Shown here in pieces: positions 25,094 to 33,580 of a DNA stretch of 64,000 nucleotides. This DNA comes from Roseateles puraquae (GTDB lineage Bacteria > Pseudomonadota > Gammaproteobacteria > Burkholderiales > Burkholderiaceae_C). Made by a program: the position numbers and the translations under genes. Every line of letters starts with the position of its first letter. The first letter of the stretch is position 1. The notes under the pieces were generated by a model. The model saw nothing but the letters and a program-made list of their open reading frames with translations. It did not search any database and was not told where the DNA came from. The stretch is taken from NCBI RefSeq assembly GCF_002205845.1, contig NZ_NISI01000009.1, forward strand, positions 124,001-188,000, in the 5' to 3' direction.

Positions 25094-27607
25094 ATGAACA
25101 CCCCAACCCGCCCGCCCGTCCAACGCAAGACCCAGCCCAAGGCCGCCACTGCGATGAAGAAGCCGACTGCCCTCACTGCCGAAGACCAGGCGCTGCGCGC
25201 CGCCTTCGAGACCGCCTATGAGCGCGAGCTGTCGCAGAGCAGCCATGGCGCCACGCCTCAGGCTGCCCTGCATGCGGCGGCCATCGCTTGCCGCGAGACC
25301 CTCGCGCGCCGCTGGGCCGCCACCCAGGCGCAGGATGCCCAGCGCGGCGAGAAGGCGCCGGTGCGTCGCGTGCATTACCTGTCGATGGAGTTCCTGATGG
25401 GCCGCGCGCTGTCCAATGCGCTCGCGGCGCTGAAGCTGTCCGCGCCCCTGGAGGCCAAGCTGGCCGAGCAAGGCCTGGCCCTGGGTGACGTGCTCGAGCG
25501 CGAGCCTGACGCCGCGCTGGGCAACGGCGGCCTGGGCCGCCTGGCCGCCTGCTTCCTGGACAGCTTTGCCGAGCTGGAACTGCCGTCATTCGGCTATGGC
25601 CTGCGCTATCGCTATGGCACGTTCGCCCAGGTCATCCAGCAGGGCCGTCAGCTGGAGCAGCCCGACGACTGGACCCGCGACACCCCGGCCTGGGAGCTGC
25701 CGCGCCAGGACCTGCGCTACCACGTGGGCTTTGGCGGCCGCGTGGAGGTGGATGCCTCCGGCGTGCGCCGCTGGCTGCCGGCCGACAGCATCGAGGCCCA
25801 GGCCTATGACTTCATCGTGCCCGCCCACCACAGCGACCGGGTCTCGACCCTGCGCCAGTGGCAGGCCACGGCTGCGCCCATCGCGTTCAAGCCGTTCTGC
25901 GAAGGCGACTACGCCCGCGCTGCCCGCCACCAGGTGCTGGCCGACGCGCTGAACTGGGTGCTGTATCCGGACGACTCCACCGAGGCTGGCCGTGAGCTGC
26001 GCCTGAAGCAGGAAGCCTTCCTGGTGAGCGCTTCGCTACAGGATCTGGTGGCGCGCCATCTGCGCGAGTTCGGTTCGCTGCACAACCTGGGCAAGACCAA
26101 CGCCATCCACCTGAACGACACGCACCCGGCCCTGGCGCCGGCCGAGCTGATGCGCCTGCTGCTCGACGAGCACGGCCTGGGCTGGGACGAAGCCTGGAAG
26201 ATCACCCGCCAGGCCGTGGCCTACACCAATCACACGCTGATGCCCGAGGCGCTGGAGACCTGGCCGGTGCGCATGTTCGAGCAGCTGCTGCCGCGCCACC
26301 TCGAGATCATCTACGAGATCAACCATCGCTTCCTGGCCGAGCTGCAGCAGCGCTTCCCGGGTGACCATGGGCTGGCTTCGCGCGTGTCCCTCATCGACGA
26401 AGGCAGCCACGGTGGCGAGCGCCGCGTGCGCATGGCGTCTCTCGCGCTGGTGGCCTCGCACCGCGTCAACGGCGTGGCCGCGCTGCATTCCGAGCTGATG
26501 GTGCAGACCATCTTTGCCGACTACGCCCGCGTGTGGCCCGAGCGGTTCCACAACGTCACCAACGGCGTCACGCCGCGTCGCTGGCTGCAGCAGGCCAACC
26601 CGCTGCTGTCGCAGCTGCTGGACAGCCGCATCGGTGACGGCTGGCGCAAAGACCTGGCCGAGCTCGCCGAGCTCAAGCCCCTGGCGGCCGACCGCGTGCT
26701 GGGCGAGGAGTTCCTGGCCGTGAAGCGCGCCAACAAGGAGCGCCTGGCCGCCGTCATCCGCCGCGAGCTGGGCCTCACGGTCAACGTGGACAGCCTGTTC
26801 GACATCCAGATCAAGCGCATCCACGAGTACAAGCGCCAACTGCTGAACCTGCTGCACGTCATCAGCCGCTACCAGGCCATCCGCGACAACCCCGACGCCA
26901 ACTGGGTGCCACGCACCGTCATCATCGCGGGCAAGGCTGCCTCGGCCTACCAGATGGCCAAGAGCATCGTGCGCCTGGCGCATGACGTGGCCCGCGTGAT
27001 CAACAGCGACCCGCGCGTGGGCGACAAGCTCAAGCTGGTCTTCCTGCCCAACTACAGCGTCACGCTGGCCGAAAGCATCATCCCGGCAGCCGACCTCTCC
27101 GAGCAGATCTCCACCGCCGGTACCGAGGCCTCGGGCACGGGCAACATGAAGTTCGGCATGAACGGGGCGGTCACGATCGGCACCTGGGACGGCGCCAACA
27201 TCGAGATGGCCGAGGCCATGGGCGTGGAGAACATGTTCGTGTTCGGCCTGCGTGCTGATGCGGTGGCCAAGATCAAGTCGCTGGGCTACGACCCGCGCCT
27301 GTATGTCGAAGAGAATCGCCAGCTGAAGCGAGTCATCGACGCCATCTCGGCCGGCGTGTTCAGCAACGGCGACACCGAGCGCTACCGCGCTCTGGTGGAC
27401 AGCCTGCTGCAGCGCGACGTGTATCTGCTGATGGCCGATTTCGCTGATTACGTCGCCACCCAGGCCAAGGTCGACACGCTGTTCGCCGACCGGGCCGCCT
27501 GGGCTGAGCGCGCTTTGCGCAACATTGCCGGCATGGGCCCGTTCTCGAGTGATCGCACGATCGCAGAGTATGTGGACCGTGTCTGGTCCGTCAAATCCTT
27601 GAACTGA
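25094..27607 (+). CDS. glgP: glycogen/maltodextrin phosphorylase
   Basis: 837 aa, GT35 family. The substrate and PLP sites are recognisable: DAALGNGGLGRLAACFLDS near the N-terminus and EASGTGNMKFGMNGA near the C-terminus, where K686 is the lysine that binds pyridoxal phosphate. It releases glucose-1-phosphate from alpha-1,4-glucan ends using phosphate. The start at 25094 has only a weak GGGGG box; an internal ATG at 25154 is an alternative. The stop TGA shares one base with the glgB ATG. Since malQ is in the same operon, action on imported maltodextrins is as likely as on glycogen. Confidence 0.94.
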   Translation: MNTPTRPPVQRKTQPKAATAMKKPTALTAEDQALRAAFETAYERELSQSSHGATPQAALHAAAIACRETLARRWAATQAQDAQRGEKAPVRRVHYLSMEFLMGRALSNALAALKLSAPLEAKLAEQGLALGDVLEREPDAALGNGGLGRLAACFLDSFAELELPSFGYGLRYRYGTFAQVIQQGRQLEQPDDWTRDTPAWELPRQDLRYHVGFGGRVEVDASGVRRWLPADSIEAQAYDFIVPAHHSDRVSTLRQWQATAAPIAFKPFCEGDYARAARHQVLADALNWVLYPDDSTEAGRELRLKQEAFLVSASLQDLVARHLREFGSLHNLGKTNAIHLNDTHPALAPAELMRLLLDEHGLGWDEAWKITRQAVAYTNHTLMPEALETWPVRMFEQLLPRHLEIIYEINHRFLAELQQRFPGDHGLASRVSLIDEGSHGGERRVRMASLALVASHRVNGVAALHSELMVQTIFADYARVWPERFHNVTNGVTPRRWLQQANPLLSQLLDSRIGDGWRKDLAELAELKPLAADRVLGEEFLAVKRANKERLAAVIRRELGLTVNVDSLFDIQIKRIHEYKRQLLNLLHVISRYQAIRDNPDANWVPRTVIIAGKAASAYQMAKSIVRLAHDVARVINSDPRVGDKLKLVFLPNYSVTLAESIIPAADLSEQISTAGTEASGTGNMKFGMNGAVTIGTWDGANIEMAEAMGVENMFVFGLRADAVAKIKSLGYDPRLYVEENRQLKRVIDAISAGVFSNGDTERYRALVDSLLQRDVYLLMADFADYVATQAKVDTLFADRAAWAERALRNIAGMGPFSSDRTIAEYVDRVWSVKSLN

Positions 27608-29784
27608 TGCTGAACGACGCCGACCTCGACGCCCTGCTGGCAGGCCGCCACGCCGACCCCTTCTCGCGGCTGGGCCTGCATGCGGACGACGCGGGTCGGC
27701 TCTGGGTGCGGGTGCTGCTGCCCGGTGCGGCGGACGTGACGCTGCTGGATGCCGGCAGCGGCAAGCGCATCGTCGAGCTTGAGCACCGGCGCGGCGGCTT
27801 CTTCGAGGCCCAGGTGCCGCGGCGCAAGCACCGCTTCGACTACCGGCTGGCGGTGCACTGGGCCGGCGGCGGGGAGGGCGTGTATGCCGACCCCTACAAC
27901 TTCTACCCGCAGCTCGGCGATGACGAGCTGCAGGCCTTTGCCGAAGGCCGCAACTTCCGCCCCTGGTTGAGCCTGGGGGCGCATGTGGTGCAGTACGGCG
28001 ACGTGCGCGGCGTGCGCTTCGCGACCTGGGCACCGAATGCGCGGCGCGTCAGCGTCGTGGGCAACTTCAACAACTGGGACGGCCGTCGCCACCCGATGCG
28101 CCTGCGCCACCAGGCGGGCGTGTGGGAGATCTTCGTGCCGCATGCGGCCGAGGGCGATCTGTACAAGTTCGAGATCGTCGCCGGCAATGGGGCGCTGCTG
28201 CCGCTGAAGGCCGACCCCTACGCCCGCCGCGCGCAGCTGCGCCCCGACACGGCCAGCATCGTCACCGCCTTGCCCGAGCCCACGCCGCTGCCGCGTCAGC
28301 GCGAGCGGGCCAACCAGCGCCAGGCGCCGATCAGCGTCTACGAGGTGCACGCAGGCTCCTGGCGGCGCGGCGTGTCGGGTGAGTTCCCGACGTGGGACGA
28401 GCTCGCCGAGCATCTGCCCGGCTATGTGGCTGACCTCGGTTTCACGCATGTGCAGCTCATGCCCATCAGCGAGCATCCCTTCGACGGCTCCTGGGGTTAC
28501 CAGACCCTCGGCCTTTACGCCCCGAGTGCGCGTTTCGGCCCGCCGGAAGGCTTCGCGCGCTTCGTGAAGGCGGTGCACGACCAGGGGCTGGGCCTGCTGC
28601 TGGACTGGGTGCCCGCGCACTTCCCGGCCGATGCCCATGGCCTGGCCGAGTTCGACGGCACGCGGCTGTACGAGTACGCCGACCCGCGCGAGGGCTTCCA
28701 CCGCGACTGGAACACGCTGATCTACAACTTTGGCCGCACCGAGGTGCGCGAGTTCCTGATCGGCAGCGCCACCTACTGGATCGAGCGCTGGGGCGTGGAC
28801 GGCCTGCGCGTGGACGCCGTGGCCAGCATGCTCTACCGCGACTACTCGCGGCCCGAGGGGCAGTGGATTCCGAACGTCCGCGGCGGTCGCGAGAACCTGG
28901 AAGCCATCTCGCTGCTGCGAGAGATGAACGAGCACGTCGGCGAGATCGAAGGCGCCATCACCGTGGCCGAGGAGAGCACCAGCTTCCCCGGCGTCTCGGC
29001 GCCCACCTACGCGGGCGGCCTGGGCTTTCACTACAAGTGGAACATGGGCTGGATGAACGACACCTTGCGCTACATGGCCGAGGACCCGATCAACCGCCGC
29101 TGGCATCACGACAAGATGACCTTCGGCCTGATCTATGCGTTCAGCGAGAACTTCATGCTGCCCATCTCGCACGATGAGGTGGTGCACGGCAAGGGCTCCA
29201 TGCTCAGCAAGATGCCGGGGGACGATTGGCAGAAGTTCGCCAACCTGCGCGCCTACTACGGCTTCATGTGGGGCCACCCGGGCAAGAAGCTGCTGTTCAT
29301 GGGCCAGGAGTTTGCTCAGCGCAACGAGTGGAACCAGGCCGAGGCGCTGCCGTGGGGCCTCCTGGAAGACGACCGCCATGCCGGCGTGCAGCGCCTGGTG
29401 CGAGACCTCAACAAGCTCTACCGCGAGCACTCTGCTTTGCACCGCCTGGACAGCGAGCCCGGCGGCTTCGAGTGGATCAGCGCGCACGATGCCGAGCATT
29501 CCATCTTCGCGTGGGTGCGGCGCGACGGCACGGGCCGCATGGTCATCGTCGTCTGCAACATGACGCCGGTGCCGCGCGAGGGCTACTCGCTGGGCGTGCC
29601 GGACGGCGTGACGGCCTGGAAGGAAGCCCTGAACACCGATTCGGCCTATTACGGCGGCAGCAACATGGGCAACGGCGTGGCTGCGGCTGGCTTGCCGGTG
29701 CAGGCGCAGCCCGCCCACGGGCGGCGCCTGTCGATCACGATCAACCTGCCGCCGCTGGCGACCTTGTTCTTCGTCCCCATTTGA
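27607..29784 (+). CDS. glgB: 1,4-alpha-glucan branching enzyme
   Basis: 725 aa, GH13 with an N-terminal carbohydrate-binding region and a CBM48 domain (FATWAPNARRVSVVGNFNNW). Catalytic features: GLRVDAVASMLYRDYSR with D403, ITVAEESTSFPGV with E455, and PISHDEVVHGKGSML with D523. It makes alpha-1,6 branches by moving alpha-1,4 chains. It is fused by a 1-bp overlap to the end of glgP. No glgA or glgC is found in the window, so glycogen synthesis genes must lie elsewhere. Confidence 0.96.
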   Translation: MLNDADLDALLAGRHADPFSRLGLHADDAGRLWVRVLLPGAADVTLLDAGSGKRIVELEHRRGGFFEAQVPRRKHRFDYRLAVHWAGGGEGVYADPYNFYPQLGDDELQAFAEGRNFRPWLSLGAHVVQYGDVRGVRFATWAPNARRVSVVGNFNNWDGRRHPMRLRHQAGVWEIFVPHAAEGDLYKFEIVAGNGALLPLKADPYARRAQLRPDTASIVTALPEPTPLPRQRERANQRQAPISVYEVHAGSWRRGVSGEFPTWDELAEHLPGYVADLGFTHVQLMPISEHPFDGSWGYQTLGLYAPSARFGPPEGFARFVKAVHDQGLGLLLDWVPAHFPADAHGLAEFDGTRLYEYADPREGFHRDWNTLIYNFGRTEVREFLIGSATYWIERWGVDGLRVDAVASMLYRDYSRPEGQWIPNVRGGRENLEAISLLREMNEHVGEIEGAITVAEESTSFPGVSAPTYAGGLGFHYKWNMGWMNDTLRYMAEDPINRRWHHDKMTFGLIYAFSENFMLPISHDEVVHGKGSMLSKMPGDDWQKFANLRAYYGFMWGHPGKKLLFMGQEFAQRNEWNQAEALPWGLLEDDRHAGVQRLVRDLNKLYREHSALHRLDSEPGGFEWISAHDAEHSIFAWVRRDGTGRMVIVVCNMTPVPREGYSLGVPDGVTAWKEALNTDSAYYGGSNMGNGVAAAGLPVQAQPAHGRRLSITINLPPLATLFFVPI

Positions 29785-29810
29785 TCTCCCAGCTGCGAAC
29801 GCCGATGAAG

Positions 29811-29876
29811 ACAGCCACAGTGGCACAGAGGCACAGAGAGAACACCAGCCTCTCTGTGTCTCTGTGCCTCTGTGGC
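29811..29876. repeat. palindromic CACAGAGG-type intergenic repeat, copy C
   Basis: The most symmetric copy: left arm 29811-29840 (CCACAGTGGCACAGAGGCAC and following), 9-bp loop, right arm 29850-29876 (CTCTCTGTGTCTCTGTGCCT and following). It occupies the glgB-glgX gap within an otherwise tight operon and could form a long hairpin in the mRNA. Confidence 0.88.
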
Positions 29877-29916
29877 AAGTTCGTGCCTTTGCGGCGCAGC
29901 CTCTGCAGTCCCTGAG

Positions 29917-31998
29917 ATGGCCCACCTTCCCGACCTCCAACCCGGCTGGCACGAACCGCTCGGCGCGCTTGCGCGAGATGGGGGCGTCAACTTTGCCGTG
30001 TTCAGCGAGAATGCGACCCGCGTCGAGCTGTGCGTGTTCGACGCCGAAGGCCAGCGTGAGTTGCGCCGCTACCCGCTGGACGGGCCGCATGACGGCGTCT
30101 GGCACGGCTTCCTGCCCGGCGTCGGGCCGGGGCTGGTGTACGGCCTGCGCGCCCATGGCCCCTATGCGCCGGAGCAGGGCCATCGCTTCAATCCGAACAA
30201 GTTGCTGTTGGACCCTTATGCGCGGGAGATCGTCGGCCACTTCGGCTGGCGCGCTGAGCATCACGGCTACGAGTTGGGGCATCCCGACGGCCCTCGTTCG
30301 CTGGACACCCGCGACAACGGCACGCAGGCGCTGAAGGCCCGGGTGGCGCCGGCGCCGGCGCCGCAGGCGGCCTCGCGCCCGCGCCGCGCACCGGCCGACG
30401 TGGTGCTGTACGAGATGCACGTGAAGGGCTTCTCCAAGCTGATGCCCGGCGTGCCCGAGGCGCTGCGCGGCACTTATGCGGGCGTGGCGCATCCGGCCGC
30501 CATCGCTCATTTCAAGCGGCTGGGCGTCACCACGCTCTCGCTGCTGCCGGTGCAGTACTGCATCGATGAGCCCCACCTCGCCGAGCGCGGCCTGCGCAAC
30601 TACTGGGGCTACAACACCCTCGGCTTTTTCTGCCCCGACCCGCGCTGGGCGCAGGCGGCTCATCGCCATGACCCCACCGCGGTCACCGAGGAGTTCCGTG
30701 CCATGGTGCGGGCTCTGCATGACGCCGGGCTGGAGGTCGTGCTGGACGTGGTCTACAACCACACGCCCGAGGGCAATGAGTTCGGCCCGACGCTGTCCTT
30801 CCGCGGTCTGGACAACAAGACCTACTACCGGCTCGTCGGCGGCGACTGGAGCCGCTACGAGAACCTGACCGGCTGCGGCAACACGCTGCATGCGTCGCAT
30901 CCGCGCGTGACGCAGTTCGTGCTCGACTCGCTGCGCTACTGGGTGGCCGACATGGGCGTGGACGGTTTCCGCTTCGACCTGGCGCCGGTGCTGGGCCGCG
31001 GCTCGCATGGTTTCGACCCCAACGCCGCCTTCTTCACCGCACTGCGCCAGGACCCGGTGCTGGCGGGCGTTCATCTCATCGCCGAGCCGTGGGACGCGGC
31101 CTATGACGGCTACCAGGTCGGCCGCTTCCCGGGGCGCTTCCTGGAGTGGAATGACAAGTTCCGCGACGCGGTGCGCGGCTACTGGCTCGGCGTGGGGCAG
31201 GGCGTCGGCCGAGGCGAGCTGGCGCGTCGCTTCCTGGCGTCCAGCGATGTCTTCCACCACGGCCAACGCCTGCCCACGGCCTCGGTCAACTTCATCGCGG
31301 TGCATGACGGCTTCACGCTGGCGGACCTGACCAGCTACGCCACCAAGCACAACCAGGCCAACGGCGAAGACAACCGCGACGGGCGCGATGGCGAGCTCTG
31401 CGCCAACTTCGGCGCCGAGGGCCCGACCGACGATGCGCAGATCAACGCCACCCGCGAGCGCGTGCGCCGTGCCATGCTGGCCACCTTGCTGCTGGCCCAA
31501 GGCATGCCCATGCTGTGCGCGGGTGATGAGATCGGCAACAGCCAGGGCGGCAACAACAACGCCTATTGCCAGGACAACCCCACCACCTGGCTGAACTGGG
31601 ACCGGGCCGATGGCCGACTGACTGAACTCGTGGGCGAGTTGCTCGCGCTGCGCGCCGCCGAGCCGCTGTTGCGCCACCCGCGCTGGTTCGCCACCGGCGC
31701 CGCCGAGGCCAGCATTGCCTGGTATGCCCCGAGCGGCCACGAGATGACGCCCAACGACTGGCACGATGCCGGCCAGCGGGCCTTTGGCGCCCAACTGCGC
31801 GAGGCTGGCGCCACGGCGCCGCGCCTGATGATCGTGTTCAACCCCGATGCCGCGCCGCTGCCCTTCCTGTTGTGCAACGGGCCCTGGCAGCTCGTGCTGG
31901 ACAGCAGTGGCGAGTCGGCCCACCACACCCTCCTCGCCGGCCAGCCGCTCAATGTGCCGGCTCGCTCCCTCCTCGTGCTTCGACACGTCTCGACATGA
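29917..31998 (+). CDS. glgX: glycogen debranching enzyme GlgX
   Basis: 693 aa from the ATG at 29917; an in-frame ATG at 29872 would extend it into the repeat and is less likely. N-terminal CBM48 (GGVNFAVFSENATRVELCVF), then the GH13 isoamylase-type barrel: DVVYNHTPEGNEFGPTLSFR (I), GFRFDLAPVLGR with D354, LIAEPWD with E390, FIAVHDGFT with D464. It cleaves alpha-1,6 bonds of phosphorylase limit dextrins. The stop overlaps the malQ start by 4 bp. Confidence 0.95.
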   Translation: MAHLPDLQPGWHEPLGALARDGGVNFAVFSENATRVELCVFDAEGQRELRRYPLDGPHDGVWHGFLPGVGPGLVYGLRAHGPYAPEQGHRFNPNKLLLDPYAREIVGHFGWRAEHHGYELGHPDGPRSLDTRDNGTQALKARVAPAPAPQAASRPRRAPADVVLYEMHVKGFSKLMPGVPEALRGTYAGVAHPAAIAHFKRLGVTTLSLLPVQYCIDEPHLAERGLRNYWGYNTLGFFCPDPRWAQAAHRHDPTAVTEEFRAMVRALHDAGLEVVLDVVYNHTPEGNEFGPTLSFRGLDNKTYYRLVGGDWSRYENLTGCGNTLHASHPRVTQFVLDSLRYWVADMGVDGFRFDLAPVLGRGSHGFDPNAAFFTALRQDPVLAGVHLIAEPWDAAYDGYQVGRFPGRFLEWNDKFRDAVRGYWLGVGQGVGRGELARRFLASSDVFHHGQRLPTASVNFIAVHDGFTLADLTSYATKHNQANGEDNRDGRDGELCANFGAEGPTDDAQINATRERVRRAMLATLLLAQGMPMLCAGDEIGNSQGGNNNAYCQDNPTTWLNWDRADGRLTELVGELLALRAAEPLLRHPRWFATGAAEASIAWYAPSGHEMTPNDWHDAGQRAFGAQLREAGATAPRLMIVFNPDAAPLPFLLCNGPWQLVLDSSGESAHHTLLAGQPLNVPARSLLVLRHVST

Positions 31999-33506
31999 AC
32001 CTGAACCAACGCGCCTCCGGTGTGCTGCTGCACATCACCTCGCTGCCCGGCCCGCATGGCATGGGCGATTTCGGCCCCGATGCCTACCGCTTCGTCGACT
32101 GGCTGCAGTCGGCTGGGCAGAGCATCTGGCAGTTGCTGCCCACCACGCCCATTGGCCCCGGCGACAGCCCCTACCAGGGCGTGTCGGCCTTTGCGGGCAG
32201 CCAGTGGATGGTGGCGCTGGAGCCGCTGGTCGCCAAGGGCTGGCTGGCGGCGCCCGCGGTGCCTGACTTCGACGCGCGGCATGTGGACTACGGCCGCGTC
32301 ACCCCCTGGCGCGAGCAGCAACTGCGCGCGGCGGCCGCCGGCTTCTTCGAGCGCGCCACCGATGCCGACCGCCGGGCCTTTGCCGCCTGGTGTCTGGCCC
32401 AGCAGAGCTGGCTGGACGACTACACCCTCTTCATGGCCATCCGCTCGCCGCTGAACGGCCAGCCCTGGTGGACCTGGGAAGACGGCCTCAAGCGCCGCGA
32501 CCCGAAGGCCTTGGCCACCGCGCGCAAGCAGTACGCCGACGAGATCGCCTTCTGGCAGTTCGTGCAGTGGCAATTTGACGAACAGATCGGGGCCCTCAAG
32601 GCCTATGCCAATGCGCGCGGCGTGCACATCATGGGCGACCTGCCCATCTTCGTGGCCCACGACAGCGCCGACTGCTGGTCGCGCCCTGACCTGTACTACC
32701 TCGACGACGACTTCCAGACCACGGTGGTCGCCGGCGTGCCGCCGGATGACCTCGGGCCGTTGGGCCAGCGCTGGGGCAACCCGCTGTACCGCTGGGACCG
32801 CATGGCCGCGGAGAACTATGCCTGGTGGACGGCCCGCGTGAAGCGCGCGCTGAGCCAGGCCGACGTCTTCCGCATCGATCATTTCCGCGGCTTTGCCGGC
32901 TACTACGAGATTCCCGGCGACAGCCCTGACGCCAAGCGCGGCGAATGGAAGGTCGGCCCGGGCATGGCCCTGTTCGAGGCCATCAAGGCCGCGCTCGGCG
33001 AGCTGCCCATCGTGGCGGAAGACCTGGGCTTCATCACCGATGACGTGCACGAACTGCGCGACGGCTGCGGCTTTCCCGGCATGAAGATCCTGCAGTTCGC
33101 CTTCGGTGCCGAGGGTGACCACGAGTTCCTGCCGCATATGTGGCCCCGCGCTGCCGTGGCCTACACCGGCACGCATGACAACGACACGGTGCGTGGCTGG
33201 TGGAACCAGGCCTCGCCGCGCGAGCGCGCCTTCGTGGGGTCTTACCTGGCCTGCGGCGAGCACGACATCCACTGGGCCATGATCCGCGCCTGCGCCAACT
33301 CGGTGGCCAACATGGCCGTCTATCCGCTGCAGGACGTGCTGGGCTTCGACAGCGCCCACCGCATGAACGTGCCCGGCGTGCTCGGCGGCAACTGGGGTTG
33401 GCGCTTCCAGTGGGACTGGGTGGGCAGCGAGCCGGCGCGCGTGCTGGGCCTCATCACGGCCGCTTCGGGCCGCGGCCCGTTTGAGTTGCTGAAGCTGCCC
33501 TGCTGA
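31995..33506 (+). CDS. malQ: 4-alpha-glucanotransferase (amylomaltase)
   Basis: 503 aa from the ATG at 31995, which overlaps the glgX stop; a longer frame inside glgX is rejected. GH77 features: RASGVLLHITSLPGPHGMGD at the N-terminus, VFRIDHFRGF with nucleophile D295, PIVAEDLGF with acid/base E342 and TGTHDNDTVRGWW with D395. It disproportionates maltodextrins, giving glucose and longer chains for GlgP. It is the last gene of the operon, before a strong terminator. Confidence 0.96.
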   Translation: MNLNQRASGVLLHITSLPGPHGMGDFGPDAYRFVDWLQSAGQSIWQLLPTTPIGPGDSPYQGVSAFAGSQWMVALEPLVAKGWLAAPAVPDFDARHVDYGRVTPWREQQLRAAAAGFFERATDADRRAFAAWCLAQQSWLDDYTLFMAIRSPLNGQPWWTWEDGLKRRDPKALATARKQYADEIAFWQFVQWQFDEQIGALKAYANARGVHIMGDLPIFVAHDSADCWSRPDLYYLDDDFQTTVVAGVPPDDLGPLGQRWGNPLYRWDRMAAENYAWWTARVKRALSQADVFRIDHFRGFAGYYEIPGDSPDAKRGEWKVGPGMALFEAIKAALGELPIVAEDLGFITDDVHELRDGCGFPGMKILQFAFGAEGDHEFLPHMWPRAAVAYTGTHDNDTVRGWWNQASPRERAFVGSYLACGEHDIHWAMIRACANSVANMAVYPLQDVLGFDSAHRMNVPGVLGGNWGWRFQWDWVGSEPARVLGLITAASGRGPFELLKLPC

Positions 33507-33529
33507 CCGGCGCGCGCGTCAGCCCACAA

Positions 33530-33557
33530 GACAAAGGCCCCTGTCGGGGCCTTTGTC
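33530..33557. terminator. bidirectional terminator between malQ and the convergent GH13 gene
   Basis: Perfect 12-bp stem GACAAAGGCCCC / GGGGCCTTTGTC around a TGTC loop. The T-run on each side is short (GTTCTT on the plus strand, TTGT on the minus strand), but the stem is strong and stands between two convergent stop codons. Confidence 0.85.
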
Positions 33558-33580
33558 GTTCTTGCGGCGGCTTGGCGGGT

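Noticed and set aside
24831-25106. Small 91-codon minus-strand frame in the malK/glgP control region
   Set aside because: No ribosome binding site or family resemblance; it covers both operator palindromes.
29872-29916. Upstream ATG of glgX reading part of the repeat
   Set aside because: Adds MASSCLCGAASAVPE, unlike GlgX N-termini; the ATG at 29917 gives the usual start.
27448-31986. 1512-codon open frame antisense to glgB and glgX
   Set aside because: His/Val/Arg-rich, no domain, opposite two genes with complete catalytic motifs.
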